From Hypoxylon rubiginosum (taxonomy: Eukaryota > Ascomycota > Sordariomycetes > Xylariales > Hypoxylaceae), in contig CADCXA010000030.1 of assembly GCA_902806565.1 (NCBI GenBank), forward strand, positions 372,001 through 436,000: a stretch of 64,000 nt of DNA, given 5' to 3'. Under the pieces are notes generated by a model, which was not told where the DNA came from, made no database searches, and was given only the letters and a program-made list of their open reading frames with translations. Below, one piece after another: positions 22,405 through 33,744 of the stretch (position 1 is its first letter; the number at the start of each line of letters is the position of its first letter). The position numbers and the translations under genes are program-made.

Positions 22405-25400
22405 ATGCCGCATGCGACGACAGGACCCAAGATCGATATTTTCATTGACGTAAGTCTCTCATCCTATTTATAACATTAATATGCCTGGGTATTCATAGCT
22501 TACGATCCAGCGTGGTGGTACTTTCACGGATTGCATCGGTATTCCTCAAAGTGGTGGCAAGGGCGATATTGTGGTCAAGCTCCTCTCAGTTGACCCGGCC
22601 AATTATGAAGATGCACCTACGGAAGGGATCCGACGGATCCTTGAGGCTTTCACGGACCGGCCGCATCCTAGAGATGCCAAACTCGGCTCGGAATTCATTG
22701 GCGTTATCAGAATGGGAACGTGAGTGCTGTCTGAGACCCGGGTCCACCCCTGACCGTACTAACACTTTCATAGGACGGTAGCTACCAATGCGCTACTTGA
22801 GAGAAAAGGGGAACGTTCAGCCTTATTAATCACCAAGGGGTTCCGTGATGCCCTAGAAATCGGGTATCAAGCTAGACCTAAACTCTTCGACCTCGCTATC
22901 AATAAGCCCGATGTGCTTTACTCGGAGGTTGTCGAGGTTGAGGAGCGCGTGACTATGGAAGATTCGACTAAGGATTCGTTCCAAAGCGCCATTGATATTC
23001 AGTCTGATCCTGCATTAAGGGTTGGTCAGAGCGGTGATATAATCCGCATTCTTCAGCCCCTGAATATCGAGGTTACACGAAAATCACTTCAAGAACTGTT
23101 CGACAGGGGGTATAGGAGCATATGCATTTGTCTCGCGCATAGCTACAGCTTCCCGGACCACGAGAACGCTATTCACGATATTGCGAAAGAAGTAGGATTT
23201 ACTAGCATATCAGCATCTGCGAGCCTCATCCCGATGATCAAGTTAATATCCAGAGGCATGAGCGCTACAGCAGATGCATACCTTACCCCTGAAATAAAGA
23301 GATATATCTCAAACTTCAGAGGCGGTTTCAAAGACGCGTTAGAGGGTACCCGATGTCAGTTTATGCAGAGCGACGGCGGACTTGTCGATGTCGAAAGGTT
23401 CTCCGGCCTACGAGCCATTTTATCAGGACCTGCTGGAGGTGTTGTGGGATATGCGAAAACGTCATGGCATAAAGATGACAATGCGCCAGTTATCGGTTTC
23501 GACATGGGTGGTACTTCTACAGATGTCAGTCGTTATGCTGGCGACCTTGGCCATGTTTTCGAGACCACTACCGCTGGAGTTACGATCCAGTCTCCTCAGT
23601 TGGACATTAACACTGTCGCATCCGGTGGAGGCAGTATTCTTGGATGGAAAAATGGACTTTTCACCGTCGGCCCAGAAAGCGCTTCAGCTCATCCGGGTCC
23701 GGCCTGCTATCGTAAAGGCGGTCCATTGACGGTAACGGATGCAAACCTGTTTCTTGGTCGGCTTCTCCCTGAGTACTTCCCTGCCATATTTGGACCAGAC
23801 GAGAAACTTCCTCTCGATTATGAAGTTACGAAGAACAAGTTCTTAGATCTTACCCATTCTATTAACACGTCATCGGCGACGAAGAAGACCCCCGAGGAGG
23901 TGGCTCTCGGATTCTTAGCTGTGGCTAATGAAGCAATGTGCCGGCCCATCCGAGCCCTCACTGAGGGCAAAGGTTATCATACATCCGCTCATCGACTTGC
24001 AGTATTCGGAGGGGCCGGTGGGCAACACGCTGCTTCTATTGCCCGGAATTTGGGTATCAATACGGTTGTTATCCACAGATACTCCAGTATCCTGTCAGCA
24101 TACGGAATGGCTCTTGCAAACCTAGTAGAGGAGGTTCAGGAGCCTTCATCCCTCGTTTTAGAGCCATCGTCAATGTCCGAGATACTCGAAAGATTTGAGA
24201 CATTGAGGGAACGTGCCACGCAGGGTCTTCTCCAGCAAGGAGTTTCTTCCACCAAATACATCGAAAATCAGCAATTCTTGAATCTTCGGTACGATGGCAC
24301 CGATACTCAGATGATGGTATCGCTGCCAGAGGATGGAGATTTCCGGCGAGCCTTCGAAGAGCTCCACCAGCAAGAATTTTCCTTCTTGCTGCCATCGCGA
24401 AACATAATTGTGGACGACATCCGTGTTCGAGGTATCGCTAAAGAATTCGAACGGCAGTCACACAACGTCTATAGAGAGCTTGCTGAGACGGCATCTAGGC
24501 CCAGCCCAGCTTATGAGAAGCTGGCAAAGACTTATTTTGCTAGCGTTGGGTGGGTAGACACTCCGATCTATCTATTACGGAACCTTCAACCGGGAGATCA
24601 AATCGAGGGGCCAGGCATTATTATCGACAACACGCAAACCATCGTCGTGAATCCATTCTCAACCGCTAAAGTTCTTTCCGAGCATATTATCCTGAGCGTC
24701 GGTTCACAGAGCCAAGCAATCTCATCACAGTCTCTGTCATTGACAGACCCAGACCCAGTCCAACTCTCCATCTTTGGTCACCGTATGAGCTTACTCTATT
24801 CCGTCTGGTGCTTATTCCGCAACTAATTCTAGAACAGGCTTTATGTCCATCGCCGAGCAAATGGGTCGAACTCTGCAGAAGACTGCCGTAAGTATCAACA
24901 TCAAAGAAAGGTGCGCACTCCAAATTCAAGTTCATGAACATGTACTCACACATTTTAGGCTTGACTTCTCTTGTGCGATATTCGGTCCTAGTGGTGATCT
25001 TGTAGCAAATGCACCACGTTAGTGAATTCAAACCAACTGTACTCGTAATCGAAGCTAATTTACTCAAGATGTTCCTGTTCATCTTGGGAGCATGGCATAT
25101 GCAGTTAAATATCAGCACGAGCGATACGGTCGCACACTTAAGCCCGGCGATGTACTCGTTTCAAACCACCCCATTGCAGGCGGAACACATTTGCCAGGTA
25201 CGTAATAAGACAACCCCTATAAAGTATTTTATACCAACTGTGAACAGATATCACGGTTATTACACCAGTATTCGACCCTAGTGGCAACGAGATAATCTTC
25301 TACACGGCTTCGAGAGGCCATCACAGAGATATTGGCGGGTTCCAGGGTATTTCTGGGAATGCTAATGCTACTGAATTATACCAGGAGGGTGCGAGAATTG

Positions 25401-26794
25401 TATCCTTCAAGTTGGTGTCTAATGGCCAATTCGACGAAGATGGAATCACGAAGATACTTGTCGATGAGCCTGCCCAATTTCCCGGCTGTGTTGGCACGTC
25501 GAGTCTTTATGATAACCTGTCAGATCTTCGGGCCCAAGTAGCAGCAAACGCCAAGGGGTCAAAACTTATAGAAAGTCTCTTCGACGAGTACGGACGCGAA
25601 GTTGTCCAGGTAAGTAGTCTCCAAGAACTGTTTACCTTTTCCAAGTTGTTCTAAACATTACCTTAGTTCTATATGGATCGCATTCAAGCAAACGCCGAAT
25701 TTGCGGTGCGGAAGTTCCTGCAGAAGACTTCGAAACAGCTAAATGGTAGCAAGCTGCAGGCCGCAGACATGCTCGATAACGGAACTCGTATACAGCTTGA
25801 AATCCGAATCAATCCCGACGGTAGTGCCGTATTCGACTTCACAGGCACAGGTCCGGAGGTCGTCGGGAACAACAATGCACCCAAGAGTATCTGCCTATCT
25901 GCAATCATTTATTCGTTGCGGTGCCTCATAAACGACGAGATACCCTTAAACCAGGGCTGCCTATCTTCCATTCAGGTCATTAACCCTGAAGGAAGCATCC
26001 TAAATCCCAGCGACCACGCAGCCGTCTATGCTGGCAACACCCAGACAAGTCAACGTGTAGTTGACGTTATTCTAAGAGCATTCGATGTACGTCACTATAC
26101 CCCTTACCGTCTATATTGTCACCAATTGCTCACACACTAATATCGAAAAGGCCTGCGCTGCTAGCCAGGGATGCATGAACAGTGTCGGGTTCTTCGGAGG
26201 CCGCGACAGGAAGCCCACGGACGGTTATAAGTTTGCCTACGGCGAAACAATCTGCGGTGGATCGGGTGCAGGTCCTAGTTGGAACGGAGCAAGGTACGTT
26301 TCAGATCACACGTCGACGAGTGAAACACGACTGCGGCAAGATGAGCTAACGGGTTATCCCAAAGTGCTGTTCACTGTCATATGACAAACACGCGTATTTC
26401 AGATGTCGAGATCATGGAGAAACGATACCCAATTATACTGCGAGATTTCTCGCTTCGGCACGGTTCAGGTGGTCGAGGCCAATACAAGGGAGGCGATGGT
26501 GTTGTTCGAGTCATTGAATGTCGGGAACCCTTGACATTCTCGATGATATCGGAGCGAAGGGTTAGCAGACCATATGGCCTTCACGGTGGAGAAGATGGGG
26601 CTCCAGGAGAGAATCTCATTGCAAGAAAGACTGATGGAAAGGAGAGGCTAGTCAGTCTTGGTCCTCGCGGTCTCGTGAAGTTGCAAGCTGGTGAAAGATT
26701 CATCATTAAGACTCCAGGTGGTGGTGGGTGGGGTCCTTCAGAGGCGAAAGTAGAGATAGAGAAAGTAAACGCGCACGTCAATGGACACACATGA
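22405..26794 (+). CDS. 5-oxoprolinase / hydantoinase (HyuA-HyuB fusion)
   Basis: An ATP-dependent cyclic-amide hydrolase of about 1,292 aa, the size of yeast Oxp1. The HyuA half carries RGGTFTD split from the start by an intron, [16 protein letters not shown], and the actin-like [13 protein letters not shown]. The HyuB half begins near FMSIAEQMG and holds the metal/catalytic [29 protein letters not shown] and the C-terminal TPGGGGWG. Ten exons: 22405-22449, 22511-22719, 22774-24782, 24838-24910, 24959-25017, 25069-25197, 25248-25609, 25667-26086, 26151-26293, 26365-26794, summing to 3,879 nt in frame. No stop, frameshift or missing motif. The family opens 5-oxoproline, hydantoin or N-methylhydantoin rings; sequence alone does not choose. 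Cytosolic by lack of targeting signals. Confidence 0.93.
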
Positions 26795-27159
26795 GATGTA
26801 TATAAACCTACCTACTCACCTCCTAAGGTAAACATTCAAACACGTTAATGTAGTTGAATAAGAACACTTAATGCTAGAAAGTTACTACACGTTTCCTTGT
26901 TCATCCGTGCCATTTGCTCGCATATGAAGCGGTTCTATATTTAGAAGGATCGACGGGTTGGCGGTTTTTTGATCGGCGGGACAGCCTCAGCTTCAACCCC
27001 ACCCACTCGCCCGTCTTTCGTCATTCCTTTAACTCGATCCACCGTGTATTTCTGGACAGCATCATCTCACCTGCAATCTATATATCCACCTCCTAGGCAC
27101 CTAGTTAACTTACGACTCGCCCCGGATATCCCCATACCTGATCCCATACCTGCATCAAC
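26795..27159. other. Intergenic
   Basis: 365 bases between tandem genes: 3' sequence of the oxoprolinase gene and the promoter of the next gene, with a pyrimidine-rich stretch near 27040-27110. No operator recognised. Confidence 0.5.
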
Positions 27160-28155
27160 ATGGGAAATCCAACAGACGACGGTCTCAAAAGCACGGCACC
27201 ATCCAACATAGCAGAAGTTTCTGGTGAAGCTCCGCCCGACTACCATGCCGCAATCGCAACAAGCCCAAGCCGTCTTTCCACCCCGTACCGCCCCTTCCCG
27301 CCCGTGATGCACGCGCGCTACCAGTGGAAGCTGACGGGGACCTTCCACCTGTGCAGCGAGGACCCGGACGAGCGGCTCTACGCCGTCGCCGCGCACTCGG
27401 GCCTCAAAGGAGACTTCCCGCGCGTCGTGCTGCACAACGGGCCGAGCGACCGGGACCCGCTCCTCGCTGCGGCCTGCGAGGGGCGGCGCGTAGGTCTCGT
27501 CGACAGGTACTCGCCTAACAGCACCATCCAGCTGCCGCCGCTCGCGCCAGCCGCGGACCCCAACGAGCTCGCCAAAGAGGTCATGCAGGCGCGGACCGTG
27601 GGCGAGAGCGGGATGGGGTATGCGTTCTCCATCGAGGTCGACCACGGCGGCAAGTTGGTTCGCGAGGACTTCGAGTGGAGAAAAAGTAAGAAGGGCAGTA
27701 AGTAACTTTTTTGACTTGTCCCCTTTCTTCTCTTTCTACGATGCTTCAACACGATATGAGACTCTCTTCTCTCCTAAAAACTTTGATCGGCACTTGAATG
27801 GACTTAAGCTTACTCTAGAGTTGTAGGCAATGAAGAGTTTAAAGATGGCGGATTCAAGCTCCTACGTCTGTCTTCTAGACAACATCAAGAAAGCAGTCAT
27901 AACAGTACGGCTTCATCTTCTCGTGATGTTGCCACTGAGGACGGGTACGACGTTGTTGCTTTATTCAAGTGGAATAAGACACTAACAAACATGATGCATC
28001 CGTTCGAGCTCCGGTTCGTCGGGGCCGCGCTGTCGGGGTCGCTAGGCGAACGCTGGGCCGTCACGGCCGTTATTACGGGCTTGAGGCTTTGGTGGCTGCA
28101 TGCGGGTGGCAGGGCAAATAGAAAGACGGCAGCCGTAGGAGAGGGAAGCGGATAG
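27160..28155 (+). CDS. Conserved fungal protein of unknown function
   Basis: Two exons, 27160-27697 and 27827-28155, give 288 aa. A second in-frame donor ten codon bases upstream (GTAAGA at 27686) would shorten the protein by four residues. The core (PPVMHARYQWKLTGTFHL, VVLHNGPSDRDPLLAA, FEWRKS, WWLHAGG) matches a family I remember as widespread in Pezizomycotina and uncharacterised; it is beta-rich and has no signal peptide or membrane segment. Exon 1 from about 27300 is much more GC-rich than its surroundings. No function is assigned. Confidence 0.8.
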
Positions 28156-28450
28156 ATATCTGCGCTTTAGTGTCTTTCGTAGCAAGGGATCTGGATATTA
28201 CTGCCGCGGCAGGGCATGGGATATGGTTGGGCCGTCATCGTTTGAGTGCTACTAGCTACTGCTTTCTTCATGGGAGCATCAGATCTTCTAGAAAATAAAT
28301 ACTCTTTGCATTGTTCCAATTAGTCGGAATGTCAGTCAAACCTTTTCACTATTGCCCCTGAACCCCTATTGTTACGTAAGCCAAATTCTCTGGTCAAAAT
28401 TCTAAAAATTGATGACATAACTTGAGTTATAGAGGGTGTGCGCTATAACT

Positions 28451-28504
28451 CGCTATAATTATAGCGGGGCTCGGCACTAAACTCCCTATATTTGTAGGGC
28501 ATTT
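28451..28504 (+). repeat. Palindrome-rich dispersed repeat, copy A
   Basis: Starts with the perfect 16-bp palindrome CGCTATAATTATAGCG (28451-28466) and continues to CCCTATATTTGTAGGG (28484-28499). Without gaps, about 31 of the first 43 bases match the reverse complement of 37571-37628. Many differences are transitions. Confidence 0.5.
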
Positions 28505-28709
28505 ATAGCAGCACAGCTGAGCACTCTTATAGAGCAACCTTTTACCGCATTCCCAAGTATAGGTACTTCAATTGCAATTCAATTGCAATTTAATTATAAT
28601 TGTTATCTATTAGTTCTAGTTCGTATTTGGGTATACGCGAAGCCGTTCTTGAGCTGTTGTTGAGCCATGGTTGAGGCTATCTGTGACCTCCAGTACTTAG
28701 GTCCCTGTA

Positions 28710-28741
28710 TTATAGGGCAGTTATAGGGCAGTTATAGGGCA
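28710..28741. repeat. 11-bp tandem repeat
   Basis: TTATAGGGCAG is repeated almost three times. The flanking CCCTGTATTATAGGGCAG resembles CCCTGTAATTTAGGGCAG at about 37541, tying it to the same repeat family. Confidence 0.6.
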
Positions 28742-29020
28742 TATAGAATATTATGTCATCAATTCTTTTTTCGAGTTTTGGCCTCCTGCAAATCTGGCAC
28801 AGATATCGGAAAGGGGTTGTTATAATATTGGATAAGAAGGCCACGACGGAGAGGAAGGGAGTATATATAGTACACGTCGTCACACCAGACTTATCCTCAC
28901 TACTAGGTAATGACTTAGTATTTACAATAGCTAATTGTACCAAATCTCACATACAAGAAAGTATCTGGTATTAGTTAACGCAAGGACGGACATTATACGA
29001 CATCAGAAGCCTCCAACTGT

Positions 29021-30184
29021 TTATTCCAATAAATCAATGCCTAGAGGTGGAAGCGTGTGTCGCGGTGTGCAAGCGAGGCACGGTATGAGCAGCAACTTCC
29101 CAAACGCGCTTGGTGCGCTGGGTACAGCAGACGTCTTCCAAGTATTGGCATATTCGTAGTAGTTGGCCATAGCCGCTTCCTCCAGGCATTCGACCTCTTT
29201 CGTCCAGTCGTTCTGGGTGTGAGCGTTCCAGGGACCGTCGAGAGTTGTAAAGGGCATCACCGCCATGTTGGGAACGTACGAGCAGACGCCGTACTTGTGC
29301 ATTTCGAAAATGCCCTGGGCCAACAGTGTCATGAGGGCGGTCCGTCGAGCGCTTTCTAGCATGATCCACCGATCCCATGTCAGGGCTGCGTCTTCCTTCT
29401 GCGAGTCCTCTGTCACACGCATGTGCAGCACCAGAGCCCAGCTTTCGAGTGTGTACGAGTGCAACTCGGCCTGTGCTCGCTGTCTGACGTCTCCGTCCCA
29501 AAGTTGGATGATGTGGAGTATAAGAAATGCTTGCAGAGAGGCGAGGTGCGCCTCGATAGACAGGGAGGATAAGTCTAGACTGATGAGCTGAGTGACTTTC
29601 CTCTCAATGATGTTCATCACTATATCCTTGGTATCCTCCGTTCTCGAGACATAAGTAGCACATGCACTAAAGGCTCCCTCGAGTGGAGGGGGCAGAGATG
29701 GCGCATGCTGCAGCGATGGGTGGATAAATGGGGCTTCTAATTTCTGCACGAACTTCCCAGGCCAACTCATAATATTGCGAGTCAACTTGTCAAGTGGCCG
29801 CTTGTCGATTGCTTTCTGGACTGGACAGGCGGGATGAAACCCAGGCACCCGAATTTCCCGACAGAGACGCTGACAGGTCTCGCGGAGTGGGGAAGCGTCC
29901 AGTCTCCCAGCTATTGCTCTTGACCAAGCTCCCGGGGACGTAGCTTCATTAGAGATCAATATTCCACTTCTGAAATCCACAGAGTGAGATATGTCGTCCG
30001 AAGATAGCTGACTAATCCCATCTTCACCCCTTCGCGCATGTGTCTGGCTGATATCTCTGACAGGTGCGTTTTTGTAGTAGCAACTCAGACCTTGTCGCGC
30101 ACAGCGAGGGCACTTTGGTGTTTGCGGTTGGCATCGCCGCTTGGATTTCGCACACGGTACGCAGGACTTCTGGCGTGAGGTCAT
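29021..30184 (-). CDS. Zn2Cys6 transcription factor (short type)
   Basis: A single-exon regulator of 387 aa. The zinc cluster sits at the extreme N-terminus (CVPC, SKRRC, PKCPRC, LSC) with the usual C-X2-C-X6-C-X5-C-X2-C-X6-C spacing, directly after MTSRQKS. The rest has C-terminal helices seen in short fungal regulators (ALTWDRWIMLESARRTALM, then VPNMAVMPFT) and lacks a clear middle homology region. It is divergent from the small gene at 30760. A CGG-rich block in the shared promoter (30251-30274) could be its own binding site, which is inference. Confidence 0.9.
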   Translation of the reverse strand: MTSRQKSCVPCAKSKRRCQPQTPKCPRCARQGLSCYYKNAPVRDISQTHARRGEDGISQLSSDDISHSVDFRSGILISNEATSPGAWSRAIAGRLDASPLRETCQRLCREIRVPGFHPACPVQKAIDKRPLDKLTRNIMSWPGKFVQKLEAPFIHPSLQHAPSLPPPLEGAFSACATYVSRTEDTKDIVMNIIERKVTQLISLDLSSLSIEAHLASLQAFLILHIIQLWDGDVRQRAQAELHSYTLESWALVLHMRVTEDSQKEDAALTWDRWIMLESARRTALMTLLAQGIFEMHKYGVCSYVPNMAVMPFTTLDGPWNAHTQNDWTKEVECLEEAAMANYYEYANTWKTSAVPSAPSAFGKLLLIPCLACTPRHTLPPLGIDLLE

Positions 30185-30759
30185 CTATGTGGAACAAGTT
30201 TGGATCTAGCTTGGGTATGGTATTTCTAAGCGAGTTATAAAAAGAGAGGGCGGCGGAGCGGGAGCGGAATTCCGCAGTCGAAATTACAAACCCAAGTAAA
30301 TAGGCACGTGATGGTCTTCATCGGCGTTAGCATTCACCTATCCGAATCCATCGAATCGCCGATTCCTCCGTCTCCATGGAGGTCCGAACGTTGTTGGTGA
30401 CACTTATCAACCAAACTGGTCTAGTCTCCGCCCCCAGTCTGACTAACCTTCCTCCACAGAAACTTGAAAGAGTCTTACGGGACTTATTACTCGAGGGATG
30501 AGTCTTGTCGACATATCATTCGAGCATAGAGTCCGGACCTTTCGTAATACCAAACGGACATGATGGTTGATCGGTGTCCGACAGAATCAATACCGTGAAG
30601 TAATAAGTCGTAAATGATACTAGTTGCGAGTATATAAATTGCGTGTCATGTCCTTTCCTTCATGTGAAAATATAGTATTAGCCATCAGACCACAATCTTT
30701 CAGCCTACACTCCAAGCGAAACCAAACCTCAATTCAAAACTCCAAGCATTACAATCAAA
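30185..30759. promoter_or_regulatory. Divergent promoter with CGG-rich block
   Basis: 575 bases between a Zn2Cys6 gene and a small unknown gene. At 30251-30274 four CGG triplets in tandem end in CGGAATTCCG, a CGG-N4-CCG dyad. A TATA-like ATATAAAT occurs near 30632. Possible autoregulation. Confidence 0.35.
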
Positions 30760-31492
30760 ATGGCGATAATCGAAGTCGTTTTCCCCCAGATCAAGAACGA
30801 TCCGGAAAGCGTCCAAGGTGCTCTGGCACAGCTCCCTGTTGGTGCTAAGGCCTTCAAGGAGGGGGGCGCCCTACGAGGAGCTCAGGGGTTCTTGAGCGGC
30901 GAAAATGGAAAAGACGTGACTTCGGACTCGAGAGAAATTATTCTCCTCGGTATGAATAGCTTTGGCCCCTGCTGTGTTGCGGTACTCTTCTAATAAGCTA
31001 CAAGAATGGCCAACTGAATCCGCTTTCAATGAATTCATTAACTCGCCAGCCTTTGGCAACTTCAAGGCTGCTGTCAAGCCTTTTTCATCTGGTCCCCCGC
31101 AGCTGAACCTCTTCGAGACCAACGCCGGATCGCACCTCTTCGACACGTATACCTTGGGACTCCTGCTACTTACCCCCAAAGACGAATCCAATGTGCCCAT
31201 TATCTTGGAAAAGATCCGGTCAGGCTTGGAGAAAACCGCTGAGAGCGGTGTCGTGTTTGGAAGCTCTCTAAACCTTCCCCAGAAGAAGATTGCCATTTTC
31301 AGGCCCTTCGCAAGCAAAGAGGTAAGTTTATAAAATCACAATTACCAGGTTCTAGAGCGCTTACATTTCTGTGCCATAAAGGAACTCCAGAACCCGAAGA
31401 ATGTTTCGTCTATGCAAGAGCTTCGGAAGGACCTTGGTGACTTGGCCGACATTACTCAGCTTGTTGCCGATGTTAAATCGCTCCCCATGTAA
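30760..31492 (+). CDS. Small protein, possibly dimeric alpha/beta-barrel type
   Basis: Three exons (30760-30949, 31005-31321, 31382-31492) give 205 aa with all junctions in frame. The text PTESAFNEFINSPAFGNF followed by a strand-like KIAIFRPFA is reminiscent of antibiotic-biosynthesis-monooxygenase (ABM) folds, but no catalytic motif is identifiable. It has no signal peptide or membrane segment. The start codon follows a CAAA-type context. Divergent from the Zn2Cys6 gene and convergent with the FAD oxidase. Function unknown. Confidence 0.75.
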
Positions 31493-31646
31493 GGGCACCA
31501 GGGGCGAACGATACGTACTGGATACGTATCCCTGAGAACTGAGAATGATATAGAATGTTTGTATAGATTACCTCTCCATCCTAGATTGTTAGAACAATGA
31601 ACCATACGAAATAGAACGTCCATGACATGCATAGCGTCCAAAGCTG

Positions 31647-33277
31647 TCAGAGTCTAGAAGCCTCGTGGAATTTCCAGTCATCTTTCGTTGCCATAACCTG
31701 CTTCTTCCAGTTCCTTGGTCCAGTCTCGCCCTGCTCCAGCCCATTTTTCGGACCCGCTTCCTTCGTCCGCCATTGCCAAAGCTTACCGTAGGCATTCTTA
31801 GCCTCTGGCTTCTCGATAATCTCGACAACCTCCCGCCCGAGCACCGGAAGGAACTTGAAACCGTGACCTGAACCACCCGAGCATACGAGCATACCATCGT
31901 CATTGGGTACGCGATCAATAAGGAACCCGTTATCTAGACTGTCAATATACCAGCAATTCCTGCAGCCAGTGATTCCGATAGCTGTCAGCTCTGGCATCGA
32001 CTCTTTCACCACCTCCTTGATCGCAGCTACGGCCTGCTTCGTGATAGAGGGATCGTACGGCTGTGGCCAGTACTTCGTCCTTGGGACGCTGATCCGATGC
32101 GTTTTTCCCGTGACGGGATCTCGGACGTCTTCGTAATTGGTATACTTGGCCCCACGGTAACCTACTTTCACTATGCCATTTTCCGTTCTGGGGAAACCAC
32201 CAATACCGTGACCCTTAGACCATCCTCCATAAGCATAAACTGGAAAGTTTTCCGGCGAGAACCTGTCCCATAGATCCGGAGCCTGGTCTCTTGGCGGTAG
32301 CTGGAAGTATGCAACACTTCCTGCGGTTGTCTCGAGAAGCGACGAAACCTCCGGGAAGAGGGAAGGCGTCCAACTGCCGGCTATAATGGTGCTTCTGGTT
32401 AGCCATATAGAACCGACATAACACCATGCTTTCAAGCTGAGTGGTATTTGACTTACCAGCTAATATTAAGAGCTTTGAGCGGTATTCGGCATCAGACTTA
32501 GTACGTATACCAACAGTCTTTCCACTCGCATCCTTGATGAAAGTAGCGACTTGCCCGTCTTTCTCACCCAGCACAAATCGAACGCCATTTCTGCGACATA
32601 GGTGCATCGCCCAGATGCACGCTTTGCTAGCTTCCACAAACCCGGCTGTTGAGTCAAAAACACCTACGAGATCCTTCCCCTGCCTCTTGCGGCCGAACGG
32701 ATCCGACTTCTTCTCCCACTCCCCTTTTCTGAAGTGAGATTGAGCTCGCTTCTCATCTTCGGGGTCGCCAAGCACGAACTGGGTCTGGCGCAGGCCCTCA
32801 CGAGTAAGATTCGCGAGCGTGGCACGCTCGATGGGTGACAATTGTCCGTCGATGCTCATTCTGAGGAACCCGCAGTTGTTCCAGATCAGATCCGACGGCT
32901 TGAGGCCGCGAGGCAAGTCCTCGGGCTTGGAGGACCGGATCTCGTCGTTCCACGCATTCCATATCCTGATGCCGTCGAACGCAAGTCGCTGATACTCGAT
33001 TTCCTCGCCGTAGCTCATCCGCATGCATTTGTTAAAGTCGGCAGATGCTGCGTCGGCTCCATCCGCAGTAGAATACGCATTGTCCGCGTATGGCTGTTTG
33101 TCGAAGACTGTGATATTCCTATAGCCTGCCTGAGAGAGGTGTAGTGCGCTAGAGACAAGACGGGTTGGTTAGTAAGTGAAGTGTATGCACCCAGGCTCTG
33201 TCTCACCTTGACAATCCAAAGACCCCAGCACCAACGATGATAATGGGGCTTTCTTTCGTTAGTCCTGTTGACGTCAT
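31647..33277 (-). CDS. Peroxisomal FAD-dependent amine oxidase (DAO family)
   Basis: A flavoprotein of 498 aa related to sarcosine oxidase, L-pipecolate/saccharopine oxidase and fructosyl-amino-acid oxidase. These oxidise secondary amines to an imine with H2O2 release. Exons: 33277-33207, 33148-32457, 32380-31647, in frame. Motifs: FAD-binding IIIVGAGVFGLS at the N-terminus; LILAAGSWTPSL rebuilt across intron 2; CWYIDSLDNGFLIDR, where the Cys is at the position that binds FAD covalently in sarcosine oxidase; and GGSGHGFKFLPVLG. The final three residues are SRL, a canonical PTS1, so it probably acts in peroxisomes beside catalase. It is divergent from a Dal5-like transporter across 467 bp. Confidence 0.9.
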
Positions 33278-33744
33278 GGTTAGACAACTTTCTCTATTAA
33301 CTGATAACGAAGCTGTATAGGTACCTACCGCCATGCATACAGCTATCTTTTATTTACTTCTTTGCTCATTCTTCTGCCGATATCTCTTCATCACTGCGAT
33401 GTTGATTACCAAGGTACACGATGAGTTTAGACGTTGGAGATGAGCGAAGGCTGGCCCGTCGGAAATAAGCCGTCGGGTGACAATACCTAGTCGTCGGATG
33501 ATAATAGTCTTGGTATTACCATGGGTACCCCTCATGCCAATCATATCTCATATCTAGGGGGGATACGGAGCCCCTAAGTACGATAGGAGAGAGTGGAGTC
33601 TTGTAAGATTGAGACGGACTGAAGTACGACGATTATAGTTATGATTTTTAATATTTCAGTGACAATTCCTACTCCATTTTGACTCCATAACCGGCCCCAT
33701 CATCCCACTGTCATCCGACCTCATCATTTTTGTACGTAATTACG
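33278..33744. promoter_or_regulatory. Divergent promoter with CCGTCGG repeats
   Basis: 467 bases between the FAD oxidase and MFS start codons. CCGTCGG occurs at 33456-33462 and 33470-33476, with TCGTCGG at 33491-33497. The first two also form a CGG-N7-CCG dyad (33460-33472). The same heptamer occurs reversed in the regulator/oxoprolinase promoter at 22092-22098. Confidence 0.45.

Larger units (their letters stand above)
28156..29020. other. AT-rich intergenic region with palindromic repeats
   Basis: About 865 bases with several short palindromes and tandem TATAGGGC-containing units, detailed separately. Two small frames here (28710-28943 and 28753-28974) overlap each other on opposite strands and look like chance. 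Confidence 0.55.

Noticed and set aside
27067..27645. 192-codon minus-strand frame
   Set aside because: Antisense to the conserved unknown gene; composition follows its GC-rich exon.
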